From Micromonospora sediminimaris (GTDB lineage Bacteria > Actinomycetota > Actinomycetes > Mycobacteriales > Micromonosporaceae), in the NCBI GenBank assembly GCA_900112325.1, contig FOLJ01000011.1:1-64000 (forward strand): a DNA stretch of 64,000 nt. The letters are read 5' to 3'. Each line of letters opens with the position of its first letter. Position 1 is the first letter of the stretch. The position numbers and the translations under genes were made by a program. Below are positions 8,314 through 16,601 of this stretch, piece by piece. The notes below the pieces were generated by a model, which saw only the letters and a list, made by a program, of their open reading frames with translations, was not told where the DNA came from and did no database searches.

Positions 8314-9983
8314 GGGCGCTCACCGGCCGGTACCGGAGTCAGTTCGGTGACCCGCCCGTCCTCGACCCGCAGGATGCGGTCGACGTCGGTGAGCAGCGCT
8401 GGCCGGTGGGCCACCAGAAGGGCGGTACGGCTGGCGACCAGACTGCGGGTGGCCGACAGCACCACCGCCTCGGCTGCGGCGTCGAGGCGCGCGGTGGGCT
8501 CGTCGAGCAGCACCACCGGCGCGTCCCGCAGGAAGGCCCGGGCCAGCGCCACCCGTTGCCGCTGGCCGCTGGAGAGGCCGTACCCCCGCTCGCCGAGCAG
8601 GGTGTCCAGCCCGTCGGGCAGGGTGGCGACCACCTCGTCCAGCGCGGCGGCATGGACCGCGGCGGAGAGGGCGGCGGGCGTGGCATCGGTGGTGCCGAGC
8701 CGGATGTTGTCGGCCAGCGACGCCGCGAACAGGTGGGCCCTTTGCGGCACCCACGCCACCTGTCGCCGCCAGCTGTCGAGGTCGATCTCGGTCAGGTCGA
8801 TCCCGCCGACGGTGACCCGGCCGTCGGTCGGGCGCACGAAGCCGAGCAGCAGGTTGAGCAGGGTGCTCTTGCCGGCGCCGCTCGGCCCGATGATCGCGAT
8901 GCGCTCGCCGGGTCGGATGGTCAGCGTCACGTCGCGCAGCGCAGTGGTGCGCTCGTACGCCACCGTCACCGATTCGAAGCGGATCTCGGCGGGCCCGTCC
9001 GGTTGCGCGCTCGCTCGACCCGCCGGTGCCGGCGGCGCCGAGCCGGAGAGCGTGAGCGCCTCGTCCAGCGCGGTGAGCCCTTCCATGCTGGCGTGGAAGC
9101 GGCTACCGGCCGCCCGCAGCGGCAGGTACGCCTCCGGGGTCAGCAGCAGCACCAGCAGCGCGGTCTGGAGGGCCAGCCCGCCGCCGAGCAGCCGGATGCC
9201 GACCGGTACGGCGACCAGCGCCACCGACAGGGTGGCGACGAGTTCGAGCACCAGCGCGGAGAGGAAGGCGATCCGCAGCGTCTTCATGGTGGCGATCCGG
9301 TGCCCGTCGGCCATCCGTCGTACCGCGTCGGTCTGCGCTCGGGCCCGACCGAACGCGCGCAGTGTGGGTAGCCCGGCCACCATGTCCAGGAAGTGCCCGC
9401 CGAGCAGGGAAAGCCGTCGCCACTGGCGCTCGGTGGCGGCCTGGGCCTGCCAGCCGAGCAGCGCCCCGAAGATCGGAATGAGCGGCAGCGTCAGCGCGAT
9501 GATCAACGCCGAACTCCAGTCGGCGAAGAGGACTCGGCCCAGCACCGCGACCGGCACTGTCACGCTCAGCACGAGTTGTGGCAGGTAGCCGGTGAAGTAG
9601 GCGTCGAGTGCGTCCAGACCTCGACCGGCGAGCGTGGCCAGTTGGCCGGCTCGCTGTCCGGCCACCCAGCCGGGTCCATGTTGGGCGACGGCACCCAGCA
9701 GGTCGGCTCGCAGCGCCGCCTTGACCGTGGCGGCCACCCGCGCGGACACCGCGCCCTGCGCCCAGACCACCAGCGAGCGGGCCGCGACCGTGGCCAGCAG
9801 CCCGACCAGCGCGGCGCGGTCCAGTTGCCCGGTGAAGGCCGTGGCCAGCAGCACGGCCAGGGCGGTCGCCTGCGCCACGACCAGCCCGGCGGCGAGTACG
9901 CCGAGCAGCGCGAGCAGGGCGAGGTCGCGTCGGGCAGCAGGAACCCGGCGCAGCAGCCGCGGGTCGAAGGGGCGGCGGTTCAC
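8310..9983 (-). CDS. cydD: Thiol reductant ABC exporter subunit CydD
   Basis: A 557-residue ABC half-transporter with membrane segments in residues about 20-310 and an ATPase domain carrying GPSGAGKST, LSSGQRQRVALARA and VVLLDEPTA. It pairs with CydC. Its GTG start overlaps the cydB stop (GTGA), and its own stop overlaps the cydC start, so cydB, cydD and cydC are translated as a coupled chain. Actinomycetes usually keep cydABCD together, as here. Confidence 0.92.
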   Translation of the reverse strand: MNRRPFDPRLLRRVPAARRDLALLALLGVLAAGLVVAQATALAVLLATAFTGQLDRAALVGLLATVAARSLVVWAQGAVSARVAATVKAALRADLLGAVAQHGPGWVAGQRAGQLATLAGRGLDALDAYFTGYLPQLVLSVTVPVAVLGRVLFADWSSALIIALTLPLIPIFGALLGWQAQAATERQWRRLSLLGGHFLDMVAGLPTLRAFGRARAQTDAVRRMADGHRIATMKTLRIAFLSALVLELVATLSVALVAVPVGIRLLGGGLALQTALLVLLLTPEAYLPLRAAGSRFHASMEGLTALDEALTLSGSAPPAPAGRASAQPDGPAEIRFESVTVAYERTTALRDVTLTIRPGERIAIIGPSGAGKSTLLNLLLGFVRPTDGRVTVGGIDLTEIDLDSWRRQVAWVPQRAHLFAASLADNIRLGTTDATPAALSAAVHAAALDEVVATLPDGLDTLLGERGYGLSSGQRQRVALARAFLRDAPVVLLDEPTARLDAAAEAVVLSATRSLVASRTALLVAHRPALLTDVDRILRVEDGRVTELTPVPAGERP

Positions 9984-10987
9984 CAGTACACCGGTGCCCT
10001 GCCGTCAGTTCGTCCTCGAAAAATCCACAAGCACATCGCCTGGAAGCCTAGTAGGGCCGGCAGCAGCGGCACCGCCAGCCAGCCCAGCAGCCGCAGGGTT
10101 GGACCACTGGCGGCGGCGTCGGTCACTGTCAGTGACGCGCTCGGTTCCACGGTCGACACCAGCACGTACGGCCAGAGCGTCACCCCGACCAGCAGCACCG
10201 GCAGCGCGAGCGCCGTCGCGGTGGCGGCGAAGGCCACGCCGGGCCGTCGCCGCCCGAGCGCCACCCGCGCCGCGAGCAGGGCCGCCACCAGCAACATCGC
10301 CAGCAGTACGCCGGCCGCGGGGCGCTGTGCGGCGGTGCGTACCCGGTCGGAGAACAGCGCGACGACGGCGGCTGCGCCGACCGCGACGGTCGCGGTGAGG
10401 AGCAGCCGGTGCGCCAGCGGACGGAGCCGGTCGCTTTCTACGGTGGGTAGCCGGAGGGTGAGGAAGGTCGCACCGTGCGCCACGACCAGTGCCAGCACGG
10501 CCAGCCCGGTGGCGGCGGCGAACGGGGTGAACAGGTGCGTCACCCCGGCCACGTGTCCGTCGGCCCGCAGCGGTACCCCCTGGAGCAGTCCGGCGAGCAC
10601 CACGCCCCAACCGAGCGCGGCGAGCAGGCTGCCGACCACGATCACCCGCTCCCACGCGGTTCGGGCCGATCTGCCGCCCGGCCGGCTGCGCAGCTGCACC
10701 CCGGCGGTCACCAGGATCACCCCGGCGAGCGCGGCGGCCACCGCTGGGTAGCTGCCGGCGAGCAGTTCGCCCTCCAGTACGGGGAACGCGCCGAACAGGA
10801 TGCCGACGGCGGCGACCAGCCACACCTCGTTGCCGAGGAAGAAGGGTCCGATCGCGTTGAGGGCGGCACGTCGGCGTGGCGCGTCGGCCCCGCGGGCGAG
10901 CAGCAGACCGACGCCGTAGTCGTAGCCGCCGAGCACCAGATAGCCGGCGAAGAAGAGGCCGAGCAGGGCGTACCAGGCGAGTTCCAT
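9980..10987 (-). CDS. cydB: Cytochrome bd oxidase subunit II
   Basis: A 335-residue polytopic membrane protein beginning ELAWYALLGLFFAGYLVLGG, which includes the FxxYLVLxGYDYG segment typical of CydB. The start is the ATG at 10987, preceded by GAGGAG; a longer upstream frame runs into cydA and is not used. CydB stabilises the haem-bearing CydA subunit of the quinol oxidase that reduces oxygen with high affinity. It starts 10 bases after the cydA stop and overlaps cydD. Confidence 0.93.
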   Translation of the reverse strand: MELAWYALLGLFFAGYLVLGGYDYGVGLLLARGADAPRRRAALNAIGPFFLGNEVWLVAAVGILFGAFPVLEGELLAGSYPAVAAALAGVILVTAGVQLRSRPGGRSARTAWERVIVVGSLLAALGWGVVLAGLLQGVPLRADGHVAGVTHLFTPFAAATGLAVLALVVAHGATFLTLRLPTVESDRLRPLAHRLLLTATVAVGAAAVVALFSDRVRTAAQRPAAGVLLAMLLVAALLAARVALGRRRPGVAFAATATALALPVLLVGVTLWPYVLVSTVEPSASLTVTDAAASGPTLRLLGWLAVPLLPALLGFQAMCLWIFRGRTDGRAPVYW

Positions 10988-10997
10988 CTCCGGCTCC

Positions 10998-12251
10998 TCA
11001 GGCGAACGCGGGTTCGGGGCGGGGGTCGTCGGCCGGCGGTTGGGCCGGCGGGCGGCCGAGAGCGGGGTCGGCGGCACCCCGGGCGGCGTGCCGGGCGAGC
11101 AGCGTCCAGTTGGTGACGGCGAGCGTGCCGAGCAGCAGGGTGAAGCCGATCAGCGAGGTCGCCATCAACCACGGACTGATCGGCGAGACCGCCTGGTCCA
11201 CCGGCAACAGCCCGTACGCCACCCAGGGGTGGCGGCCGACCTCGCGGGCGATCCAGCCGAGGATCAGCGCCACGAACGGCAGGGGCAGGGTGAGCATGAT
11301 CAGCCAGAGCGGGAACCGGAGGCGGATGATCCAGTCCCGCCAGAGCAGCGGGACGAGCAGCCAGAGCAGGCCGAGGGCGAAACCGATGAGGATCATGAAG
11401 CCGAGCCCGACGTTGGACAGCGTGGGAGGCAGGTAGTCGCCGGGGCCGAATCTGGCGGTCCAGTCGGCGATCAGCGCGTCGGCTTCGGGGTTGCCCCCGA
11501 ACTTGGTGGGTTGAACGCCGCCCACCGGCCCGAACTGGGCGAAGCCGAACCCCTGCACGAGGGTGATCGCCAGCGCGGCGGTGACCAGGCCGATCCGCAG
11601 CGAGGTGCGGAACAGCGCATGGTCGGTGGTACGCCGATTGAGGTGCCAGGCGCTGACCGCCGCCATCAGCAGGCCACCGGTGAGCAGCGCCGCCGACACC
11701 ACGTGCCCGAGCGCCATCCACAGGGCCGGATTGGTCAGCAGCGCCGCGAAGTCGGTCAGGTGGGCGACACCGTCGCGTACCTCGTAGCCGACCGGGTTCT
11801 GCAACCAGGAGTTGGCCACCATGATCCAGAAGGCCGAGGCGTACGCGGTGATTGCGACCCCGTAGAGCAGTGCGAGGTGCGCGCCGCGACGTAGCCGGTG
11901 CCAGCCGAAGATCCACATGCCGAGGAAGGTCGACTCCAGGAAGAAGGCGACCAGGGTCTCGATCGCCAGCGGCGCGCCGAAGACGTTGCCGGCGTAGCGC
12001 GACAGCCCGCTCCAGTTCAGCCCGAACTGGAACTCCATCACGATGCCGGTGGCGATGCCGAGCACGTAGTTGATCACGTAGAGCTGGCCCCAGAATCGGG
12101 TCAGTCGCTCCCAGCGATGGTTGCCGGTCAGCACCCAGGCGGTCTGCATCCCGACCAGCAGGGTGACCAGCCCGAGCGTGACAGCCACGAAGAGGAAGTG
12201 GATCGAGGCGGTCGTGGCGAACTGTAGGCGGGCGAGGAGCAGGGTGTCCAT
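10998..12251 (-). CDS. cydA: Cytochrome bd oxidase subunit I
   Basis: A 417-residue membrane protein. The N-terminus has RLQFATTASIHFLFV, where the histidine fits the high-spin haem ligand region, and AIETLVAFFLESTF carries the conserved glutamates. A GRHPW motif stands where GRQPW is found in many CydA proteins, and the Q-loop is short, as in Gram-positive forms. CydA oxidises quinol and carries the haems. It is the first gene of cydABDC. The 113-base upstream region holds paired CTACA-type sites that may be a BlaI-class operator; no clear Rex site was seen there. Confidence 0.93.
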   Translation of the reverse strand: MDTLLLARLQFATTASIHFLFVAVTLGLVTLLVGMQTAWVLTGNHRWERLTRFWGQLYVINYVLGIATGIVMEFQFGLNWSGLSRYAGNVFGAPLAIETLVAFFLESTFLGMWIFGWHRLRRGAHLALLYGVAITAYASAFWIMVANSWLQNPVGYEVRDGVAHLTDFAALLTNPALWMALGHVVSAALLTGGLLMAAVSAWHLNRRTTDHALFRTSLRIGLVTAALAITLVQGFGFAQFGPVGGVQPTKFGGNPEADALIADWTARFGPGDYLPPTLSNVGLGFMILIGFALGLLWLLVPLLWRDWIIRLRFPLWLIMLTLPLPFVALILGWIAREVGRHPWVAYGLLPVDQAVSPISPWLMATSLIGFTLLLGTLAVTNWTLLARHAARGAADPALGRPPAQPPADDPRPEPAFA

Positions 12252-12290
12252 GTCGGCTCTCCCGGGGCGGGGTCGTTGCGGATAGGGAGA

Positions 12291-12315
12291 CTACACGTAG
12301 CGACGCTACATATAG
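12291..12315. promoter_or_regulatory. Paired CTACAnnTAG sites upstream of cydA (possible BlaI-type operator)
   Basis: CTACACGTAG (12291-12300) and CTACATATAG (12306-12315) are spaced 15 bases apart on the same strand; the intervening bases also form the palindrome GTAGC-GAC-GCTAC. BlaI/MecI-family repressors recognise TACA/TGTA dyads, and a BlaI homologue is encoded 1 kb upstream. The assignment to BlaI is inference. Confidence 0.4.
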
Positions 12316-12364
12316 GTCCGCAGTGCGAGTCGGGCCGACATCATCAGGGTTAGTTCAGGGTCCG

Positions 12365-13270
12365 TCAGCTGAGGAAGAGTGAGACGGGCAGGGCGGCCAC
12401 GGTCGTGGTCACGGACAGCGCAATGGCACCGAGCAGCCGAGGCGGGCGTGCGGTGACCAGCAGCCGCTGCACCCGTACGTCCAGATCCCGGTCGCCCATG
12501 CCGAGCGCGCCGGCCGGCGTGATCCGATTCCCGGCGGCGGCGAACCGGCGCAGCGCACCGGCCAGCGGGGCCTCGGCGTGCAGCTCACGGGCCTTGTCGT
12601 CGGCGCGCATCTCGACCAGCAGCGAAACCCGCTCGTGTGCCTCCCGGACCCAGCGGAACCAGGGCAGCGCCCGACAGAGCGCGGTGAACGGCAGCAGCAC
12701 CAGATCGTGCCGCTCCTGCGCGTGCGCCCGCTCGTGGGTCAGCACCGCCGCCAACTCGGCCCGGTCGAGCAGGCTGAGGGTGCCGGCGCTGACCACCACC
12801 CGGGGCTTCACCCCCGGAAGGCAGTACGCCGCCGCACCCGGATGGTCGAGCACCAGCGCGCCCGGCACGGTCGGATCCCGTCGGGCGACCAGGGTGAGCA
12901 GATCCCGGTGCCGACGCTGAGCGCGTACCGCGCCGTGGATGCTGCGTACCGTGGTGGTCAGCAGCACCGCCCCGATGCCGAGACCGACGCCGACCAGCCC
13001 CAGGTGCACGGCACCGAGACCGGCCGGCAGGGTGCCGTGCCAAAGGTCGTCAGCGAGCGCCAGCAGTGCACTGCCGGTGCCCCGCTGGTACGGGGCGAGA
13101 CCCAGCGCGATCGGCAGCCCCATCGCGGAAAGACCGACCCCCAGACCGATCGCCTGCCAGCACAGGATCGCCACCCGAGGGCTGCGCCACGTCCAGGTGG
13201 AGCGGGCCAGCACCTGGGCGAGCAGCCAGCACGCCACCATCGAGGCGGCGAAGTGCAGGGTGTGCGCCAC
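12365..13270 (-). CDS. M56 family membrane metalloprotease (BlaR-like, without sensor domain)
   Basis: A 301-residue membrane protease starting at a GTG at 13270, 9 bases after the blaI stop. It has hydrophobic segments at both ends and a zinc motif THERAHAQERHD (HExxH) near residue 178. Unlike staphylococcal BlaR1 it lacks an extracellular penicillin-binding domain, and in length it resembles the BlaR-like protein of M. tuberculosis (Rv1845c). Members cleave the partner BlaI repressor when a signal is sensed. It is co-transcribed with blaI and lies directly upstream of cydABDC. The signal is unknown. Confidence 0.88.
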   Translation of the reverse strand: MAHTLHFAASMVACWLLAQVLARSTWTWRSPRVAILCWQAIGLGVGLSAMGLPIALGLAPYQRGTGSALLALADDLWHGTLPAGLGAVHLGLVGVGLGIGAVLLTTTVRSIHGAVRAQRRHRDLLTLVARRDPTVPGALVLDHPGAAAYCLPGVKPRVVVSAGTLSLLDRAELAAVLTHERAHAQERHDLVLLPFTALCRALPWFRWVREAHERVSLLVEMRADDKARELHAEAPLAGALRRFAAAGNRITPAGALGMGDRDLDVRVQRLLVTARPPRLLGAIALSVTTTVAALPVSLFLS

Positions 13271-13279
13271 GGCCTCGCC

Positions 13280-13765
13280 CTACCGCTCCGCGGCCTCGTC
13301 GGCCAGGCCGGCGCGCGACGCCCGGTCTGCTGACGACTCGACCCGGTCGGTCAGCCCACGGTCCGGGCTCTCCGCCGCCTGCCCAGGTGTGTCGGATGCC
13401 AACCCGGCCTGCGCCGAGAGCGCGGCGCGCAGCACGTCGGCCTCGGTGCCGGTCACCGAGCGGGCGAATCGGACCAGCGCCGCGTCCCGGCTGCCGCCCA
13501 AATCGAGCGCATCGAGCATGAGCTGGGCGATGTACGCCTCACGGCTGGCCGCGGCGCGGTAACGCCACGCCCGCCCTTCCCGCTCGCGCTGCACCATGCC
13601 CTTGCCGGCCAGCCGGTCCAGCACGGTCATCACCGTGGTGTACGCCAACTCGCGTCCGTCCAGGGCCTCGGCCACCTCGCGCACGGTGACCCCATCGGAC
13701 GTGGCGGGAACCGTGTCCCACAGCACGTCCATCACCGCACGCTCAAGATCCCCCAGCCGAGTCAC
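13280..13765 (-). CDS. blaI: BlaI/MecI/CopY family repressor
   Basis: A 161-residue winged-helix repressor: LGDLERAVMDVLWD at the N-terminus, then VREVAEALDGRELAYTTVMTVLDRLAGKGMVQRE, the classic recognition helix and wing. A tail of about 35 residues rich in Ala, Asp and Arg extends beyond the usual 120-130 residues. The GTG start at 13765 lies 6 bases after a TAGGAT -10 box, so the transcript is probably leaderless. The promoter overlaps CTACTAC and GTAG elements that may allow autoregulation. It forms a pair with the M56 protease; control of the adjacent cyd operon is proposed from the upstream sites. Confidence 0.92.
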   Translation of the reverse strand: MTRLGDLERAVMDVLWDTVPATSDGVTVREVAEALDGRELAYTTVMTVLDRLAGKGMVQREREGRAWRYRAAASREAYIAQLMLDALDLGGSRDAALVRFARSVTGTEADVLRAALSAQAGLASDTPGQAAESPDRGLTDRVESSADRASRAGLADEAAER

Positions 13766-13870
13766 CCCGCAATCCTACCCCCCGTAGTAGACCCACCCCC
13801 ACCCCGGACGTCCCACCCCACCCCGCACCCCGCCCACCCCACCCACCCCCGCACCCACCCCCACCTCCGC
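13766..13870. repeat. C-rich tract in the blaI upstream region
   Basis: On the plus strand the stretch is almost entirely C with A and isolated G, so the minus strand (the blaI template direction) carries many G runs of three to five. It could form G-quadruplex structure near the blaI promoter. No gene is seen. Confidence 0.5.
13772..13777 (-). promoter_or_regulatory. -10 box of leaderless blaI promoter
   Basis: TAGGAT on the minus strand with a 6-base gap to the GTG at 13765. CTACTAC (minus strand) lies just upstream and may be part of an operator. Confidence 0.5.
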
Positions 13871-13873
13871 CGC

Positions 13874-13945
13874 GACAACTTCGGGGATAGTGCGGCTTCG
13901 TCACCACTCGACCCAGCAGTTTCCGAGAAGTTGTCCGGATCTTGA
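13874..13945. repeat. Degenerate copy of an interspersed palindromic element
   Basis: GACAACTTC at 13874 and GAAGTTGTC at 13927 form inverted arms, and the right arm continues as CCGGATCTTGA. This right arm matches the element at 62727-62745 in 18 of 19 bases. The left arm is eroded. Confidence 0.55.
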
Positions 13946-14126
13946 GCGAGCACCCAGGGCGACAGGCGACAGAGGGCGGAAGGGGAAGGGGCGAGAGGGG
14001 AGCCGGCAGGCCGGGGAGACGACGGAGCGGGGGGAGACGACCGAGCGGGAGACGGCAGGCCGGGCAACCGACGCTGGGCAGCCCCCCGTAAGCCGTGACC
14101 CACGGACTGCCGCGCCCAGGTCCGGG

Positions 14127-14303
14127 TTTCCGGGGAGCCCCGCCCGCGCAGGGATCAAGCCTGACCGCCCGGAGCGGGTGGGGCTCCCCGGAAACCCCAG
14201 GAGCGGAGGCCCCCCGGAAGGAAACCCCACCCAAGCGGGGCTCCCCGGAACCCACTCAAGCGAAGGCTCCCCGGAACCCACTCAAGCCAAGGCTCCCCGG
14301 AAA
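14127..14303. repeat. Direct and inverted GGCTCCCCGGAA repeats
   Basis: Copies of GGCTCCCCGGAACCCACTCA start at 14239 and 14265 with an exact 26-base period, and the third begins at 14291 and decays. Degenerate copies lie at about 14181 and 14208, and an inverted copy (TTCCGGGGAGCC) at about 14128. The tract fills the space between blaI and the pseudo-aldehyde dehydrogenase gene and ends just before the stop codon of the latter. The inverted copies could fold into hairpins and act as a terminator. No gene is supported here. Confidence 0.65.
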
Positions 14304-14321
14304 TCCCGAGAGCAGGGAGAG

Positions 14322-15146
14322 TCAGACCCCCTTGGGGTGCCAGACGGTCTTCGTTTCCAGCAGGGCCGTCATCCGGCCGAGCCCGGGATCCGCCGACCAG
14401 TCGTGACCTGCCGCTACCGGCCGCAGCACCCGCTTGAGGTTCTCCGCGGCCTTGACCTCCAGGTCGGCGGCCAGCTCCGGGTCGGTCACGCCGGTCAGGT
14501 CGATGGCGTTGACGTCCATGTGCGCGGCCAGCGTGGGTACGGTCTCCGACAGCCGGCCGGTGAGGATGTTGACCACGCCGCCCGGCAGGTCGGAGGTGGC
14601 CAGCACCTCGGCAAGGGTCACCGCGGCCAGTGGCGCCGTCGGTGAGGCGGCCACCACCACCGTGTTGCCGGTGACGATCGCCGGGGCGATCACGCTGACC
14701 AGCCCGAGCAGGGCCGGTGTCTCGGGGGCGACCACCGCCACCACACCCGTCGGCTCGGGCGCCGACAGGTTGAAGTACGGCCCGGCGACCGGGTTCGCGC
14801 CCCCGTACACCTGCGGAAGCTTGTCGGACCAGCCGGCGTACCAGACCCAGCGGTCGGTCGCCGCGTCCACCTCGTCGGCGGGCACGCCGAGCGCGACGAA
14901 CTGCTCGCGTCGGCCCTCCAGCATCTCGGCGACCCGGTAGAGGATCTGACCCCGGTTGTACGCGGTCGCCCCGGCCCACCCCTTTCCGGCGGCGCGGGCG
15001 GCCACCACGGCGTCCCGCGCGTCCTTGCGGGAGGCCAGCGACACGTTGGAGTCCTGCACGAGATACGACCGTCCCGACTCGCTACGCGGGAACTTCCCGC
15101 CGATGAAGAGCTTGTACGTCTTGCGTACCGCGACCCGCTCAGACAT
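14322..15146 (-). CDS. Short aldehyde dehydrogenase-like protein lacking the catalytic domain
   Basis: A 274-residue protein aligned with the first half of aldehyde dehydrogenases: KLFIGGKFPRSESGRSY at the N-terminus, the cofactor-domain stretch GVVAVVAPETPALLGLVSVIAPAIVTGNTVVV, and PGGVVNILTGRL. It stops before the domain that carries the nucleophilic cysteine, so it should not be a complete enzyme. The ending (KTVWHPKGV) follows an intact reading frame without a frameshift, which suggests a stable short form rather than decay. Its ATG overlaps the end of the full aldehyde dehydrogenase gene by 8 bases, so the two are probably made together and may form a heteromer. Confidence 0.75.
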   Translation of the reverse strand: MSERVAVRKTYKLFIGGKFPRSESGRSYLVQDSNVSLASRKDARDAVVAARAAGKGWAGATAYNRGQILYRVAEMLEGRREQFVALGVPADEVDAATDRWVWYAGWSDKLPQVYGGANPVAGPYFNLSAPEPTGVVAVVAPETPALLGLVSVIAPAIVTGNTVVVAASPTAPLAAVTLAEVLATSDLPGGVVNILTGRLSETVPTLAAHMDVNAIDLTGVTDPELAADLEVKAAENLKRVLRPVAAGHDWSADPGLGRMTALLETKTVWHPKGV

Positions 15147-16596
15147 TGAGGTACGCCTCCAGCCCGTGCCGGCCGCCCTCGCGACCGTAGCCCGACTCCT
15201 TGTAGCCGCCGAACGGCGAGGTCGGGTCGAACTTGTTGAACGTGTTGGCCCACACCACGCCGGCGCGCAGCCGGTCGGCCGTCCACAGGATCCGGGAACC
15301 CTTCTCGGTCCAGATCCCGGCCGACAACCCGTACGGCGTGTTGTTTGCCTTCTCCACGGCCTCGGCCGGGGTGCGGAAGGTGAGTACGGACAGCACCGGG
15401 CCGAAGATCTCCTCGCGGGCGATCCGGTGTGCCTGGGTGACCCCGGTGAAGATGGTCGGCGCGAACCAGAAGCCCCGCTCGGGCAGCTCGCAGGGTGGCG
15501 ACCACTGCTGCGCGCCCTCGGCGGCGCCGGCTTCGGTCAGCTCCCGGATGCGGGAGAGCTGGGCGGCGGAGTTGATGGCACCGATGTCGGTGTTCTTGTC
15601 CAGCGGGTCACCGAGGCGCAGTTGGGCCATCCGCCGCTTGAGTGACTCCAGCACCTGCTCGGCGACGGATTCCTGAACCAGCAGCCGGGAGCCGGCGCAG
15701 CAGACGTGCCCCTGGTTGAAGAAGATGCCGTTGACGATGCCCTCGACCGCCTGGTCGACCGGGGCGTCGTCGAAGACGATGTTGGCGGCCTTGCCGCCGA
15801 GTTCCAGGGTGAGCTTCTTGCGGCTGCCGGCGACCGCGCGGGCGATGGCCCGGCCGACGTCGGTGGAGCCGGTGAAGGCGACCTTGTCCACGTCGGCGTG
15901 CTCGACCAGCGCCCGGCCGGTCTCGCCGGCGCCGGTGACGATGTTGACCACACCGGCCGGCAGGTCGGCCTGCTGGCAGATCTCGGCGAACAGCAACGCG
16001 GTCAGCGGGGTGGTTTCGGCCGGCTTCAACACCACGGTGTTGCCCGCCGCGAGGGCGGGGGCGATCTTCCAGGCCAGCATCAGCAGCGGGAAGTTCCACG
16101 GGATGACCTGCGCCGCCACGCCGAGCGGCTGAGGATACGCACCGCTGTGCTGGCTCGTCGGCCTCCGGCCGAACCCGGCGTACTCCAGCTTGTCGGCCCA
16201 GCCGGCGTAGTAGAAGAAGTGGGCGGCGACCAGCGGGAGGTCGACGTCGCGGGACTCCTTGATCGGCTTGCCGTTGTCAAGTGACTCCAGCACGGCCAGC
16301 TCACGCGAGCGTTCCTGGATGATGCGGGCGATCCGGAACAGGTACTTGGCCCGGTCCCGGCCCGGCATCGGACCCCAGACCTTGTCGTACGCCTTGCGGG
16401 CCGCCCGGACCGCCCGGTCCACGTCCTGTGCGCCGCCCTCGGCGATCTCGGCCAGCACCTCCTCGGAGGCCGGGTTGATCGACTTGAAGCTGCCGCCGTC
16501 GGCCGGGTCGACGAACTTACCGTCGATGAAGAGCCCGTACGAGGGCTTGAGGTCTACCACCGAGCGTGACTCGGGGGCGGGTGCGTATTCGAACAT
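15139..16596 (-). CDS. Aldehyde dehydrogenase family protein
   Basis: A 485-residue full-length enzyme. Visible features are the cofactor-binding stretch VIPWNFPLLMLAWKIAPALAAGN (positions about 165-187), the general base glutamate in ELGGKAA, and the nucleophile in NQGHVCCAG. It oxidises an aldehyde with NAD(P)+; the acetaldehyde released by the neighbouring deoxyribose-phosphate aldolase is the obvious candidate. It starts 5 bases after the deoC stop and overlaps the short pseudo-enzyme gene downstream, giving a tight deoC-ALDH-pseudoALDH operon. Confidence 0.9.
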   Translation of the reverse strand: MFEYAPAPESRSVVDLKPSYGLFIDGKFVDPADGGSFKSINPASEEVLAEIAEGGAQDVDRAVRAARKAYDKVWGPMPGRDRAKYLFRIARIIQERSRELAVLESLDNGKPIKESRDVDLPLVAAHFFYYAGWADKLEYAGFGRRPTSQHSGAYPQPLGVAAQVIPWNFPLLMLAWKIAPALAAGNTVVLKPAETTPLTALLFAEICQQADLPAGVVNIVTGAGETGRALVEHADVDKVAFTGSTDVGRAIARAVAGSRKKLTLELGGKAANIVFDDAPVDQAVEGIVNGIFFNQGHVCCAGSRLLVQESVAEQVLESLKRRMAQLRLGDPLDKNTDIGAINSAAQLSRIRELTEAGAAEGAQQWSPPCELPERGFWFAPTIFTGVTQAHRIAREEIFGPVLSVLTFRTPAEAVEKANNTPYGLSAGIWTEKGSRILWTADRLRAGVVWANTFNKFDPTSPFGGYKESGYGREGGRHGLEAYLNV

Positions 16597-16601
16597 CGCG
16601 G

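Noticed and set aside
12252..12364. Rex operator upstream of cydA
   Set aside because: No TTGTGAA/TTCACAA dyad was found; only CTACA-type sites are visible.
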